Source: Pseudomonas sp. NBRC 111124 (GTDB lineage: Bacteria > Pseudomonadota > Gammaproteobacteria > Pseudomonadales > Pseudomonadaceae). From it: a DNA stretch of 64,000 nucleotides. The notes beneath the pieces are model-generated. The model ran no database searches and was not told the DNA's origin. It worked only from the letters and a program-made list of their open reading frames with translations. Of this stretch, positions 27,684 to 35,201 are shown one piece after another. The translations under genes and the position numbers were made by a program. The stretch covers positions 124,001 through 188,000 of the forward strand of contig NZ_BCBA01000002.1 of assembly GCF_001320245.1 (NCBI RefSeq). Reading direction: 5' to 3'. How positions within the stretch are numbered: position 1 is the first letter of the stretch; the number at the start of each line of letters is the position of its first letter.

Positions 27684-28235
27684 TCAGGGTACGACCAGCG
27701 TATCGCCAGCCTGAAGTTGGAAGTTGGTGGACATGTCACGCCCAGAAACCAGATCCTTGTAACGCACCGGCATGACCTTTTGGCCGCGGATGACCTTGAT
27801 GGCACTTTCGTCGGCGAATTTGTCCATTCCGCCCGACATGCTCAAGGCCTGAAGCACTGCCGTAGGGCCGGCCATAGGCACTGGGCCGGGCTTGATCACT
27901 TTGCCTTGAACATACACAAGGTTGCCAGCCGTGCTGGTGACCACCACGCTGACATTCGGTTGGGCCAGGTAGGGCTTCAGTGCGGTCTCGATCTTTCTTG
28001 CCACAGCGGTGGCTTCAAGGCCGGCGACATCCACGCGACCTGCCAGCGGGAAGGTGATACTGCCATCGGGAAGAACCACGGTTTCCTGACGCAGGGTATC
28101 TTCCTGCCAGACCGAGATCATCACTTTGTCGCCAGGGCTTAACAGGTAAGCAGAAGAAGAAGAAGAAGTGTCGGCGGCGGCGGTGCCAGACCCGACCACC
28201 AGGGCGCAGAGAACGGACATCAGCAAACGTACCAT
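27684..28235 (-). CDS. Wza-like polysaccharide export protein (short form)
   Basis: A 183-residue periplasmic protein: signal peptide (SVLCALVVGSGTAAAD), a serine run from an in-frame triplet repeat (28153-28167), the Poly_export domain (YLLSPGDKVMISVWQEDTLRQETVVLPDGSITFPLAGRVDVAG) and one SLBB domain (VYVQGKVIKPGPVPM). It lacks a lipobox Cys and the extra domains of full-length Wza, so it may need the barrel protein encoded next to cross the outer membrane. Start at 28235 with GGAGG at 8 nt. Confidence 0.87.
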   Translation of the reverse strand: MVRLLMSVLCALVVGSGTAAADTSSSSSAYLLSPGDKVMISVWQEDTLRQETVVLPDGSITFPLAGRVDVAGLEATAVARKIETALKPYLAQPNVSVVVTSTAGNLVYVQGKVIKPGPVPMAGPTAVLQALSMSGGMDKFADESAIKVIRGQKVMPVRYKDLVSGRDMSTNFQLQAGDTLVVP

Positions 28236-28411
28236 GAGGGATCCCTCCGGCCAGTCGGCCCAGGTTAAGAGCACTGAATGAGTACAACGACGAACCTCTC
28301 GCTCCACGTCGCAGCGCGTTGGCTGCGACGGCCTCACCCATCCTGGAGGCCCTTTACCGCGATGCCGCCCTGCCTGCCTTTTTAACCGCTGTCAGCGCCG
28401 AGGGCGCTGGC
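28236..28411 (-). promoter_or_regulatory. Long structured 5' leader of the wza operon
   Basis: About 175 nt separate the predicted transcription start near 28411 from the wza-like ATG. It contains an 8-bp perfect stem (28307-28314 with 28323-28330) and a 7-bp stem near 28393-28409. No known riboswitch fold is recognised. It could be a site for post-transcriptional control (for example RsmA-type), which is speculation. Confidence 0.4.
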
Positions 28412-28417
28412 TACTGG

Positions 28418-28445
28418 AATATAGCAACAGCTGTAAAATTGACAA
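28418..28445 (-). promoter_or_regulatory. Sigma-70 promoter candidate for the EPS export operon
   Basis: On the minus strand TTGTCA (28440-28445) and TATATT (28418-28423) lie 16 bp apart, each with five of six consensus matches. It would drive wza, the barrel, wzz and the kinase. Confidence 0.6.
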
Positions 28446-28522
28446 GCATCGGCCACCCCTAAAACCGTTAATGCTTGCGATTCAGCGTCAACGCATTGGC
28501 ATCGCGATAAAAATGAAACAAC

Positions 28523-28699
28523 TTAGATCTTCTTTCTGTTCGCCACCGCAATAAAACCGATCACCGCAGACGCGAACAACCACACCGCCGTGGACAGCGG
28601 AACAATGGTATTTTCGGTCAAGTAAGAGTCGGCCGCTCGCGCTGCTCCAGTCAATAATACCAACAAGAAGAAAGACTTGATGAGCAGAGTCGAGCGCAT
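28523..28699 (-). CDS. 58-residue secreted microprotein with VPLPA/PEP-CTERM-like C-terminus
   Basis: An ORF of 58 codons, too short for ordinary ORF listing. It has a Sec signal peptide (MRSTLLIKSFFLLVLLTGAARA), about nine polar residues (ADSYLTENT), then VPLSTAVWLF, a hydrophobic helix, and the basic end ANRKKI. The tripartite Val-Pro motif, transmembrane helix and basic tail are the layout of the VPLPA/PEP-CTERM sorting signals. GAGGG lies 8 nt before the ATG and a promoter candidate lies upstream. It precedes the wza operon on the same strand. No exosortase gene is in the window. Its existence as a gene is inferred; function unknown. Confidence 0.7.
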   Translation of the reverse strand: MRSTLLIKSFFLLVLLTGAARAADSYLTENTIVPLSTAVWLFASAVIGFIAVANRKKI

Positions 28700-28763
28700 A
28701 TTCGCACCCTCAGAGAGGAAAGTTGTTATTAAGTTGGCGGCAGACTGTATCGCTGTTGATTTG

Positions 28764-28792
28764 AGCTTATGGGCACAATGACATTACGTCAA
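28764..28792 (-). promoter_or_regulatory. Promoter candidate for the PEP-CTERM-like microprotein
   Basis: On the minus strand TTGACG (28787-28792) and TAAGCT (28764-28769) are 17 bp apart, 65-95 bp upstream of the 58-codon ORF. The -35 is good and the -10 weak (three of six matches). Confidence 0.4.
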
Positions 28793-28891
28793 TGATCCGA
28801 CACCATAATAAATCTCAATGGACCGGGGCTGACCTCGTCAAAATGCCGTCAGCATGAATTTGTTGGGTTCTGCACCCCGCCAGAACGCGTT

Positions 28892-30010
28892 TCAATACGG
28901 GAAGAGGTCCAGCGTTTGCTCCACTTCATCGATATCGACGGTGAAGCCTTCACCTCGCGGTATCCCGACCACGAAACCGAAGTGCTGGTGATCGCGATCC
29001 GTCAGGTATTTGTAATAGCTCACAAACCGGTTTGGCGGCTGCAGTGCCAGTATCGAACCGCCGGGCTGCAGTACATTGACGCCATGCACCAGCTGGCTGC
29101 CTTCGACACCGATCACCGTCCTCGCCCCCGCGCAGGCGGCAACGATGCCTGGCACATCGGTTTTCATCGGGTCGATGATGCGAAAGCCGCGGTACTTCTG
29201 CAGGTGCGAGGCCACTTCCAGCTCATTGCGCATCAGGCGCAGGTCGCCATCGCTGCCACGCAGGATGAACACCCCAGGATGTGGTGCCGAGTCGACGTGC
29301 GACAGCAACTTGTCACCCATGGCGCGGTAGCGTGCATACCGGCTGCGGTTATTGCTCAGGTCATCGAACAGCACCAGTTCCCGAAAAAACGCGCCACGAG
29401 TACGCAGTGGCTGCATGCCAAGCCAGCGTTCATAGGCCGGCCCTTGGCTGAACAGCGGGTAGCGGGCCGAAGGCGCCGTGGTCACCGGCACGCCTTCGTC
29501 GCAGGCCAGCGCGTAGGTGGGGCAGTCTTCCATCAGCCAGGTACCGAACCAGGTATTGCCATTCTGGGTGCAGTAGATGGCCCCTCGGTCGATTTCGTGA
29601 TCCACCGTGATGCCAGGGAAGCGGCTCGGCTTCAACGACAGCCAATGGCTGGCATTGCCCTTGTACAACGCGCCGTCGATCAGCCAGACATCCTTGAGCA
29701 GGTGGCCCCGGGTAGGGCCCTGCTCGAGGGTGATCCCGCCTTCCATGGTGCGCGCGGGGTGCACATAGGGATAAAAGCGCTTGGCCTCCCAGCCCGTCAC
29801 GCGTTCCAGTTGGTTGGGCAGATAGAATGCCGGTGGCGATACCGTGGTTTCGCCAGGTGCGATATCCCAGGACTTCTCGGCGACACGCTTGATATCGATG
29901 TCTGCCTTGCGTGCCAGGCGCTTGCGCGCGATATGCTGGTAGGCCGCCAGGGTCCAGGTGTTCTGGCTGGCAGCCGACGCGCCACTGAAGCTTGAAATAC
30001 CACTACCCAT
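28892..30010 (-). CDS. GT61-family (DUF563) glycosyltransferase
   Basis: A 372-residue protein whose C-terminal half has the DUF563/GT61 pattern: FVLRGSDGDLRLMRNE-like segment (ILRGSDGDLRLMRNELEVASHL), FRIIDPMKTDVPGIVAACAGARTVIGVEGSQLVHG, and LQPGGSILALQPPNRF. GT61 enzymes include xylosyl- and GlcNAc-transferases of capsule and glycan synthesis. Start 30010 has GGAGGGG upstream. It is transcribed toward the microprotein and wza operon and follows the acetyltransferase gene by 74 bp, suggesting a further EPS-decorating unit. Specificity is unknown. Confidence 0.75.
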   Translation of the reverse strand: MGSGISSFSGASAASQNTWTLAAYQHIARKRLARKADIDIKRVAEKSWDIAPGETTVSPPAFYLPNQLERVTGWEAKRFYPYVHPARTMEGGITLEQGPTRGHLLKDVWLIDGALYKGNASHWLSLKPSRFPGITVDHEIDRGAIYCTQNGNTWFGTWLMEDCPTYALACDEGVPVTTAPSARYPLFSQGPAYERWLGMQPLRTRGAFFRELVLFDDLSNNRSRYARYRAMGDKLLSHVDSAPHPGVFILRGSDGDLRLMRNELEVASHLQKYRGFRIIDPMKTDVPGIVAACAGARTVIGVEGSQLVHGVNVLQPGGSILALQPPNRFVSYYKYLTDRDHQHFGFVVGIPRGEGFTVDIDEVEQTLDLFPY

Positions 30011-30083
30011 GAAACGCCCCTCCCGATGTGACAGGTGTCTGGCCTGAGGCAAGGCACACACTCCTGGCATGCCTTGAGACGGT

Positions 30084-31241
30084 TCAGCTGGAAACGACGA
30101 CCCTTTCCATCATGGGCGGGGACTGCAGCGTTGCATAACGGCTGCGCAGGTTCTGCAGAAATGGCTCGCCGCTGCTGCTGGCGCCGTAGAGGTAGATCTT
30201 GTGCAGGCCGCCAAACACCATTTCGTGATAACGGCTGGCGACTTCATCATCACTGGGCCCTTCCGGCAGCCCCAGGTGAAGCGTCAATTTGTTGCCCTCG
30301 AGGGCGAACAACGGCGTGTCCCACAGAAACTGCGCCGTCCCCGTACGGGGCAAACGGATGAACATGTAGGAGTAGTTGCCCAGTTCGTCGATATCACCAC
30401 CACGCCGGCGCTTCCACTTCAGCAGGCCGTCATCCGGCCTGGCCAGGCACAGGCCGATATCGTAATAGTCGTAGCCGTTGGCCAAGGCCCATTCCAGGGC
30501 CATAAAGGTGGTGATCGAGTTGACCTCGCGCAGCCTTTTCGGGTCTGAGAACACCGCTTCGCAATAACCGAAACGCAGGGTGCTCCAATAGCGTTTGCCA
30601 TCACGCGTGATTTCGCAGCCCAGATGACAGCCGATCACCTCGTCGCCGCAGGTGATCAGATCAAGGCGCCCTACCCCTTTGGCCAGACGAAACACTTCGT
30701 CGGTCGGGAACTGCGCCGCATGAATTCCCTGCCTGGCCGTGGCATAGGGGCGCAGCAGCTGTTGATCGGCCATGGCGATCTCGGCATCGTCCAGTGTCTG
30801 GCGCATCTGGTAGAGCGGGCGGTTCTTGCGAATGCTGCGACGCAGTTCACTGTCGTAACGGGCGGTGATGTCGTCGAGCGAACGCCCCAGGGGCACCACC
30901 GCGCTCAGGTAGTGGGGCACCGTCAAGGAACCCGAGGTGGGCATCTCGCTCACCACCACCACATGCCGGCTCGCCGCCGGGGCAGCCGGGTCGGCAACCT
31001 CAGCCGCTGGCTGTTGGTCCTTGCCGCCAATCAGCAGCTTGGCCATTTCGCGCTGCTGCTTCCTGCCGATATAAAGAATCTCGTAGGGGCTGGCCTGCTG
31101 CAGCCGGAAACGCGAGACTTCCCAACGCCAGACGCACGCACGGGCCAGCAGTTCGCGTAACTTGCTTGAAACAGTCCGGATCTCGTAGCGCATGGAAGGC
31201 GAGATCACTTTTCGCGCCACAGCCGCCAAGTTCTCTTTCAT
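30084..31241 (-). CDS. GNAT-superfamily acetyltransferase (FemAB/BioF2-like)
   Basis: A 385-residue protein. The C-terminal GNAT-like domain has LRRSIRKNRPLYQMRQ, RLDLITCGDEVIGCHLGCEITRDGKRYWSTLRFGY, and LEWALANGYDYYDIGLCLARPDDGLLKWKRRRGGD (read in parts), typical of the CelD/BioF2-type acetyltransferases of EPS loci. The N-terminal ~90 residues are basic and unassigned. The start MKENLAAV (31241) is preferred over the longer frame, although AAGGA is 12 nt away. It probably acylates a sugar or amino-sugar of the polymer. Confidence 0.72.
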   Translation of the reverse strand: MKENLAAVARKVISPSMRYEIRTVSSKLRELLARACVWRWEVSRFRLQQASPYEILYIGRKQQREMAKLLIGGKDQQPAAEVADPAAPAASRHVVVVSEMPTSGSLTVPHYLSAVVPLGRSLDDITARYDSELRRSIRKNRPLYQMRQTLDDAEIAMADQQLLRPYATARQGIHAAQFPTDEVFRLAKGVGRLDLITCGDEVIGCHLGCEITRDGKRYWSTLRFGYCEAVFSDPKRLREVNSITTFMALEWALANGYDYYDIGLCLARPDDGLLKWKRRRGGDIDELGNYSYMFIRLPRTGTAQFLWDTPLFALEGNKLTLHLGLPEGPSDDEVASRYHEMVFGGLHKIYLYGASSSGEPFLQNLRSRYATLQSPPMMERVVVSS

Positions 31242-31586
31242 GTTTGCTTCGACGTCCTTTGATGTTGTCAACGGGGCTGATCGAAAAACAATAAAGCAGC
31301 GCTGCAAAACCTGCATAACACGTTGATTTATAACTCATCAGCGTCGAGATAGCGCCTTCACATTAAGTAATAATTTAAGATGCAGTCTCGCTGCTTGGCA
31401 AGCGGCATTTTGACAGCATTCAAGCGTAATTAATGGCGTCAATTTCCCTTGCATGGGCAGGCTTCCAGTAACGCTTTTGCTATATATAAACGCTGTGTCA
31501 ACGCCTTGAAAGTTGCGCTACTCCACTACCACCGCAAGCACTCGTTAATACTGCCTGATGGCCCCTTTCAACAAAGGAGCCTCGAT
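31242..31586. other. AT-rich divergent intergenic region
   Basis: 345 bp between the GNAT gene and the effector gene. It is clearly more AT-rich than the flanking genes, with a TATATATAA stretch at about 31482-31490 that could serve as a -10 for the effector gene; no convincing -35 accompanies it. No small ORF with a ribosome-binding site was found. Confidence 0.5.
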
Positions 31587-33545
31587 ATGGCCAGCCCAGC
31601 TACCGCTTCGCCTCATGAAGACCTGATCGCAACGCAACTGCCCGCCTGGACCCGCCACACCACAGCCCAGCACTGGCACGCCTTGCGCCGCAGCCAGCGC
31701 TTCGCCGCATTCGATCAGGACTGGTACAACAACGCCGCGCCCGACCTGCGTGAAGCCGTACAGGCCAGCCACACTCGCCTGTTGTATTCACAAGCCACGC
31801 TGGCACGCTCGCTCAAAGGCCTGCAGCAGATCAGCGAATTTGCCGAACCGCTGCTGCAGGCACGCCTGGCCGAGCTCGGCTTCACGGCCCCGCTGCGCGG
31901 CAGCGAACTGCTTCGCGTCGAACGCAACTGGAACTGGAGTGTAGTGGGCTACTTGTACAGCCATCGTCGTGACAATTTGCTGCAGGCCGCCTTGCAGAAC
32001 TTTGCCGATGACGAGACGTTCACCCAAGAGAGTGCCCTCGCCCTCAGCGGCGCAATCCATGTGACGCCCATCAAGGTGCACGGCAGCGTTGTGACTGGCC
32101 CGCAAACGCCGACCGAGGTAGTTGCACTGGCTTCGGAGCAGTATCAGGTCGAGCGCCTCGCGCTCACACCTGAGGCTTTTGCACAATGCTGCCGCGACCT
32201 CGACCTCGGTGCCGCCTACCAGGCCCATCTGCGGCAATACTTCGCTGCACCTCAGGTGCGCGCTCAGGCCATTGCCGTTCAACAGGACCGCTTGCGCCTG
32301 GCTGCAGACCTGGCCTATCTGCGTCAGCAATTGAACGGCAGGGCACGCGATCAAGTCGAGCAGCTCGTGCAGTACGGCACAGTGCCGTGTTGGCAACTGG
32401 CCCTGTTCGGCATAGCGCTGCACGAAGTGATGCTGATCGAGGCCGGCGACGCGGGTTGGCTGCTCTACTTGCCCGGCGAAACCGCTGCCCTGCACCCCTG
32501 TGCCAATCTGGACAGCGTCAATCAGGTGCTGGCAACCCTGCTGCGCGAGCCAGAAAGCCGTCAACGCTTCCAGGCCTACCTGAGCCAGGCCGATCAAGCG
32601 CGCTTCCTCGACGTGCTGCAACAGAACCTGGACAACGCCAGCCCGGCCGACCTGCATCCCACCCTCAAGGCCATCAACGGCGACCCCTTTGGTTACTATC
32701 AGGACCTGCACCTGGCCCGCCTGCAAAGCGAGGCCGAACAACTTGCCGTTCCCACTGCCGTGGCCGACGCCCAGGCCCGCGCCAAACGCCTCGCAGCGTG
32801 GGAAGACCTTGGCCTGGATGTACTCAACCTGGCCGGCTTCTTCATCCCCGCCATCGGCACCCTGATGCTGGCCGTGACGGCTTGCCAGTTGCTCGGCGAA
32901 GTCTACGAAGGCTATGAAGCCTGGCTCGAAGGCGACCGCCACCTGGCCTTGCAGCACCTCGAAGCCGTCGGCCTTAACCTGGCCCTGATCGGCGGCCTGG
33001 CAACCGCAGGCCACATCGTGCCAAAGCTGTTCAACAGCCCCTTGCTGGACAACCTGCAGGAAGTTCACAGCAGCGATGGCCGCTATCGTCTCTGGCAGCC
33101 AGACCTCAAACCCTACCGCAGCCCTAAGCCCCTGCCAGAAGGGTTGCAACCCAATGCGCAAGGCCAGTACCTGCAGGACGGCAGCCATTACATGCGCATG
33201 GATGGCCAACTCTATCAACAGCGTTTCGATCCCAACCTCCAGCAATGGCGGATCGTTCATCCCGATGCAGCACACGCTTACCAACCGCCACTGGAGCACA
33301 ACGGTCAGGGCGCATGGCGTGCTGCCCACGAACAGCCACAGCAGTGGCCATTTGCGGTGTTGGCAAAACGCCTGGGCGAACCTTACGCAGCCTATACCCC
33401 GGAGCAACTGGAGCTGGCCGGGCGCATCTGTGGGGTCGACGCCAACCGCTTGCGGCAGGTACACCTTGAAGGCCAGCCAGCGCCCAAGCTGATGCTCGAA
33501 ACCTTGCAGCGCCTGGCAACGGGTGCGCACGTCGAGCTGCCCTAG
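31587..33545 (+). CDS. Dermonecrotic-toxin-like (DUF6543) N-terminal part of an LRR effector, ended by an amber codon
   Basis: 652 residues resembling the N-terminal region of the large Pseudomonas proteins annotated as dermonecrotic toxin domain/NEL-type E3 ligase. It is mainly alpha-helical, with a hydrophobic pair of helices near residues 420-490 (VLNLAGFFIPAIGTLMLAVTACQLLGEVYEGYEAWLEGD, GLNLALIGGLATAGHIVPKLF) and a WQPDLKPYR segment. An AAAGGAG site precedes ATG 31587. The TAG at 33543 is followed in the same frame by sequence that continues the family, so this is a nonsense-interrupted gene (or one read through at UAG). Likely role of an intact relative: secreted effector. Confidence 0.7.
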   Translation: MASPATASPHEDLIATQLPAWTRHTTAQHWHALRRSQRFAAFDQDWYNNAAPDLREAVQASHTRLLYSQATLARSLKGLQQISEFAEPLLQARLAELGFTAPLRGSELLRVERNWNWSVVGYLYSHRRDNLLQAALQNFADDETFTQESALALSGAIHVTPIKVHGSVVTGPQTPTEVVALASEQYQVERLALTPEAFAQCCRDLDLGAAYQAHLRQYFAAPQVRAQAIAVQQDRLRLAADLAYLRQQLNGRARDQVEQLVQYGTVPCWQLALFGIALHEVMLIEAGDAGWLLYLPGETAALHPCANLDSVNQVLATLLREPESRQRFQAYLSQADQARFLDVLQQNLDNASPADLHPTLKAINGDPFGYYQDLHLARLQSEAEQLAVPTAVADAQARAKRLAAWEDLGLDVLNLAGFFIPAIGTLMLAVTACQLLGEVYEGYEAWLEGDRHLALQHLEAVGLNLALIGGLATAGHIVPKLFNSPLLDNLQEVHSSDGRYRLWQPDLKPYRSPKPLPEGLQPNAQGQYLQDGSHYMRMDGQLYQQRFDPNLQQWRIVHPDAAHAYQPPLEHNGQGAWRAAHEQPQQWPFAVLAKRLGEPYAAYTPEQLELAGRICGVDANRLRQVHLEGQPAPKLMLETLQRLATGAHVELP

Positions 33546-33593
33546 GGCGAAGCCGCACAACCGCTTCTGCCGGGTCACCGCGAACGGCCGCTG

Positions 33594-35192
33594 GTGCGCG
33601 CACTGGAGCAACTGGTAGTGCCCGTGCAAGCGACAATCGACAGTGAACGGCTGCTATTCAGCTACCTCGATGACCTCCCTGAATGGCCCATGGATCTGCG
33701 CCTGGAGCTGCGCGCCGGGAGCCCGCAAGGCCCGCTGCTCGACAGCAGCGGAAACCCGTTGGCCGGCAAGGTCTGCCGCGTCATCAAGTCCGCCGAGGGT
33801 TATGAGGCCGATCTGGGCGAACGCCCCGCACCGGCGCGTCAGGATCAGGACCTGTGCAGGGCAATCGAACAGGCACTGCCCAATGCGTATCGCAAGGCGC
33901 TGGGCTTCCCGACCACGGATGGTAATACCTTGCGTCAGCGCATACTGGCCTGGACCGAGCCTCGTCGTAGTGATCTGCTTCAGCGCCTCTGGGGTGCCGG
34001 CGCACAGCGCCGACTTGCCCGCGCAGGGCTGCGTGGCGGTCGCGAGCCAGTACCCGACGGCTTTTTTCTGCAGGCCCCTCTGGCGACCCGCTACCGCCGC
34101 TTGTACCCCACCGCGACCGATCAGAATTTTCTCCATGCCAGGAATGACTGGCAACTGCAAGGGCGTTCACCCACGGTGGAGATGCGCAACCTCGAACGCC
34201 GCCTGGAAACCCTGCGTCGCGACCTGGGCGAATGGGCACGCCCCGACCCACACTACCCGCATCGGCGACAGGAGGCCGTCGTCCGCATCATCAATGCCTG
34301 GCGACGCCTGTCCAGGCTGCCGCTGGGCCACGACAACATGATCTACAGCCTCGACCTTTCACGCCTTGACCTGGAGGACCGTGACCTGTCCAGCCTGGCC
34401 CTGCCAGACGATTTCACCCACATTGAACATGTATCGCTCAAAGGCAACCGCAACTTGAGCCAACTACCCGCCGAGTTCTCCGAACGCTTCCCCAGACTCA
34501 AGCGTTTACTGCTGAGCCATTGCCGCTTCGCTCGCTTGCCTCGCCTGGCCAATCCCGAGGAGCTGGCATGGCTGGACGTTGACCACAATCGCATTACCTG
34601 GGATGACAACACGCAGCACGTGTTCGATCAGTTCACTAACCTGGGCGTGCTGGACATGGGCAGCAACCCGTTGCTGCGCGCACCCGACCTAAGCCCGATG
34701 CCGCGCCTGTTCACGCTGTTCCTGGACAACTGCGCACTGACCGAATTGCCGCGCGGGCTCGACCGCATCACCAGCACACCGGTGACGCTCGACCTGGGCG
34801 ATAACCAGTTTCAACAACTTCCTGAGCATTTTCATGTACCGCAGCGGATCGCTAAGGCCCTGCGCCTTGAAAGCCGTTGGCTCAGCCCGCGCATGCACGA
34901 TGAAGTCGAGGCCTACAACGCAGCACATCAAGTGGATCTGCTGGTGGACGACAGCGATTATGATGAATTCTTCGAAAGTACCGGCCGCGCTGAACGGGCA
35001 ATTTGGCGGCGTCTACCGCTGCAGTACCGACGAGGCCTGCGGCGGCTGCTCGACCTTGAACCCTTTACGTCACACCCAAGACGCGCCCATGCGGAATTCT
35101 GGCGCCGCCTGACTGTGATCGACCAAAACCTGCCGTTGCGCCAGCAGGCCCTTGAGCGCCCGGCTCATGAGCTGTTCGACATCGTGCTGTAG
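33594..35192 (+). CDS. Leucine-rich-repeat C-terminal part of the split effector
   Basis: 532 residues in the same frame as the preceding ORF, open from codon 33546 and startable only at GTG 33594, without a good ribosome-binding site. It contains six or so leucine-rich repeats (LDLSRLDLEDRDLSSLALP, HIEHVSLKGNRNLSQLPAEF, PRLKRLLLSHCRFARLP, NLGVLDMGSNPLLRAPDL, LFTLFLDNCALTELP, VTLDLGDNQFQQLPEHF). After the LRRs the family usually continues into a NEL E3-ligase domain with a catalytic Cys; here the protein stops at HELFDIVL with no Cys candidate after the LRRs. It is therefore probably non-functional or a shortened variant. Confidence 0.68.
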   Translation: MRALEQLVVPVQATIDSERLLFSYLDDLPEWPMDLRLELRAGSPQGPLLDSSGNPLAGKVCRVIKSAEGYEADLGERPAPARQDQDLCRAIEQALPNAYRKALGFPTTDGNTLRQRILAWTEPRRSDLLQRLWGAGAQRRLARAGLRGGREPVPDGFFLQAPLATRYRRLYPTATDQNFLHARNDWQLQGRSPTVEMRNLERRLETLRRDLGEWARPDPHYPHRRQEAVVRIINAWRRLSRLPLGHDNMIYSLDLSRLDLEDRDLSSLALPDDFTHIEHVSLKGNRNLSQLPAEFSERFPRLKRLLLSHCRFARLPRLANPEELAWLDVDHNRITWDDNTQHVFDQFTNLGVLDMGSNPLLRAPDLSPMPRLFTLFLDNCALTELPRGLDRITSTPVTLDLGDNQFQQLPEHFHVPQRIAKALRLESRWLSPRMHDEVEAYNAAHQVDLLVDDSDYDEFFESTGRAERAIWRRLPLQYRRGLRRLLDLEPFTSHPRRAHAEFWRRLTVIDQNLPLRQQALERPAHELFDIVL

Positions 35193-35201
35193 CCGGCCTG
35201 C

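Noticed and set aside
28255..28290. CAGTGCTCT in the wza leader, resembling the start of a JUMPstart element
   Set aside because: Only nine bases match and the ops core GGCGGTAG is not present in the right place.
31788..33629. 613-codon ORF on the minus strand antisense to the effector gene
   Set aside because: It mirrors the plus-strand codon bias of high-GC DNA. The translated sequence has no recognisable domain, while the plus strand encodes a clear family.
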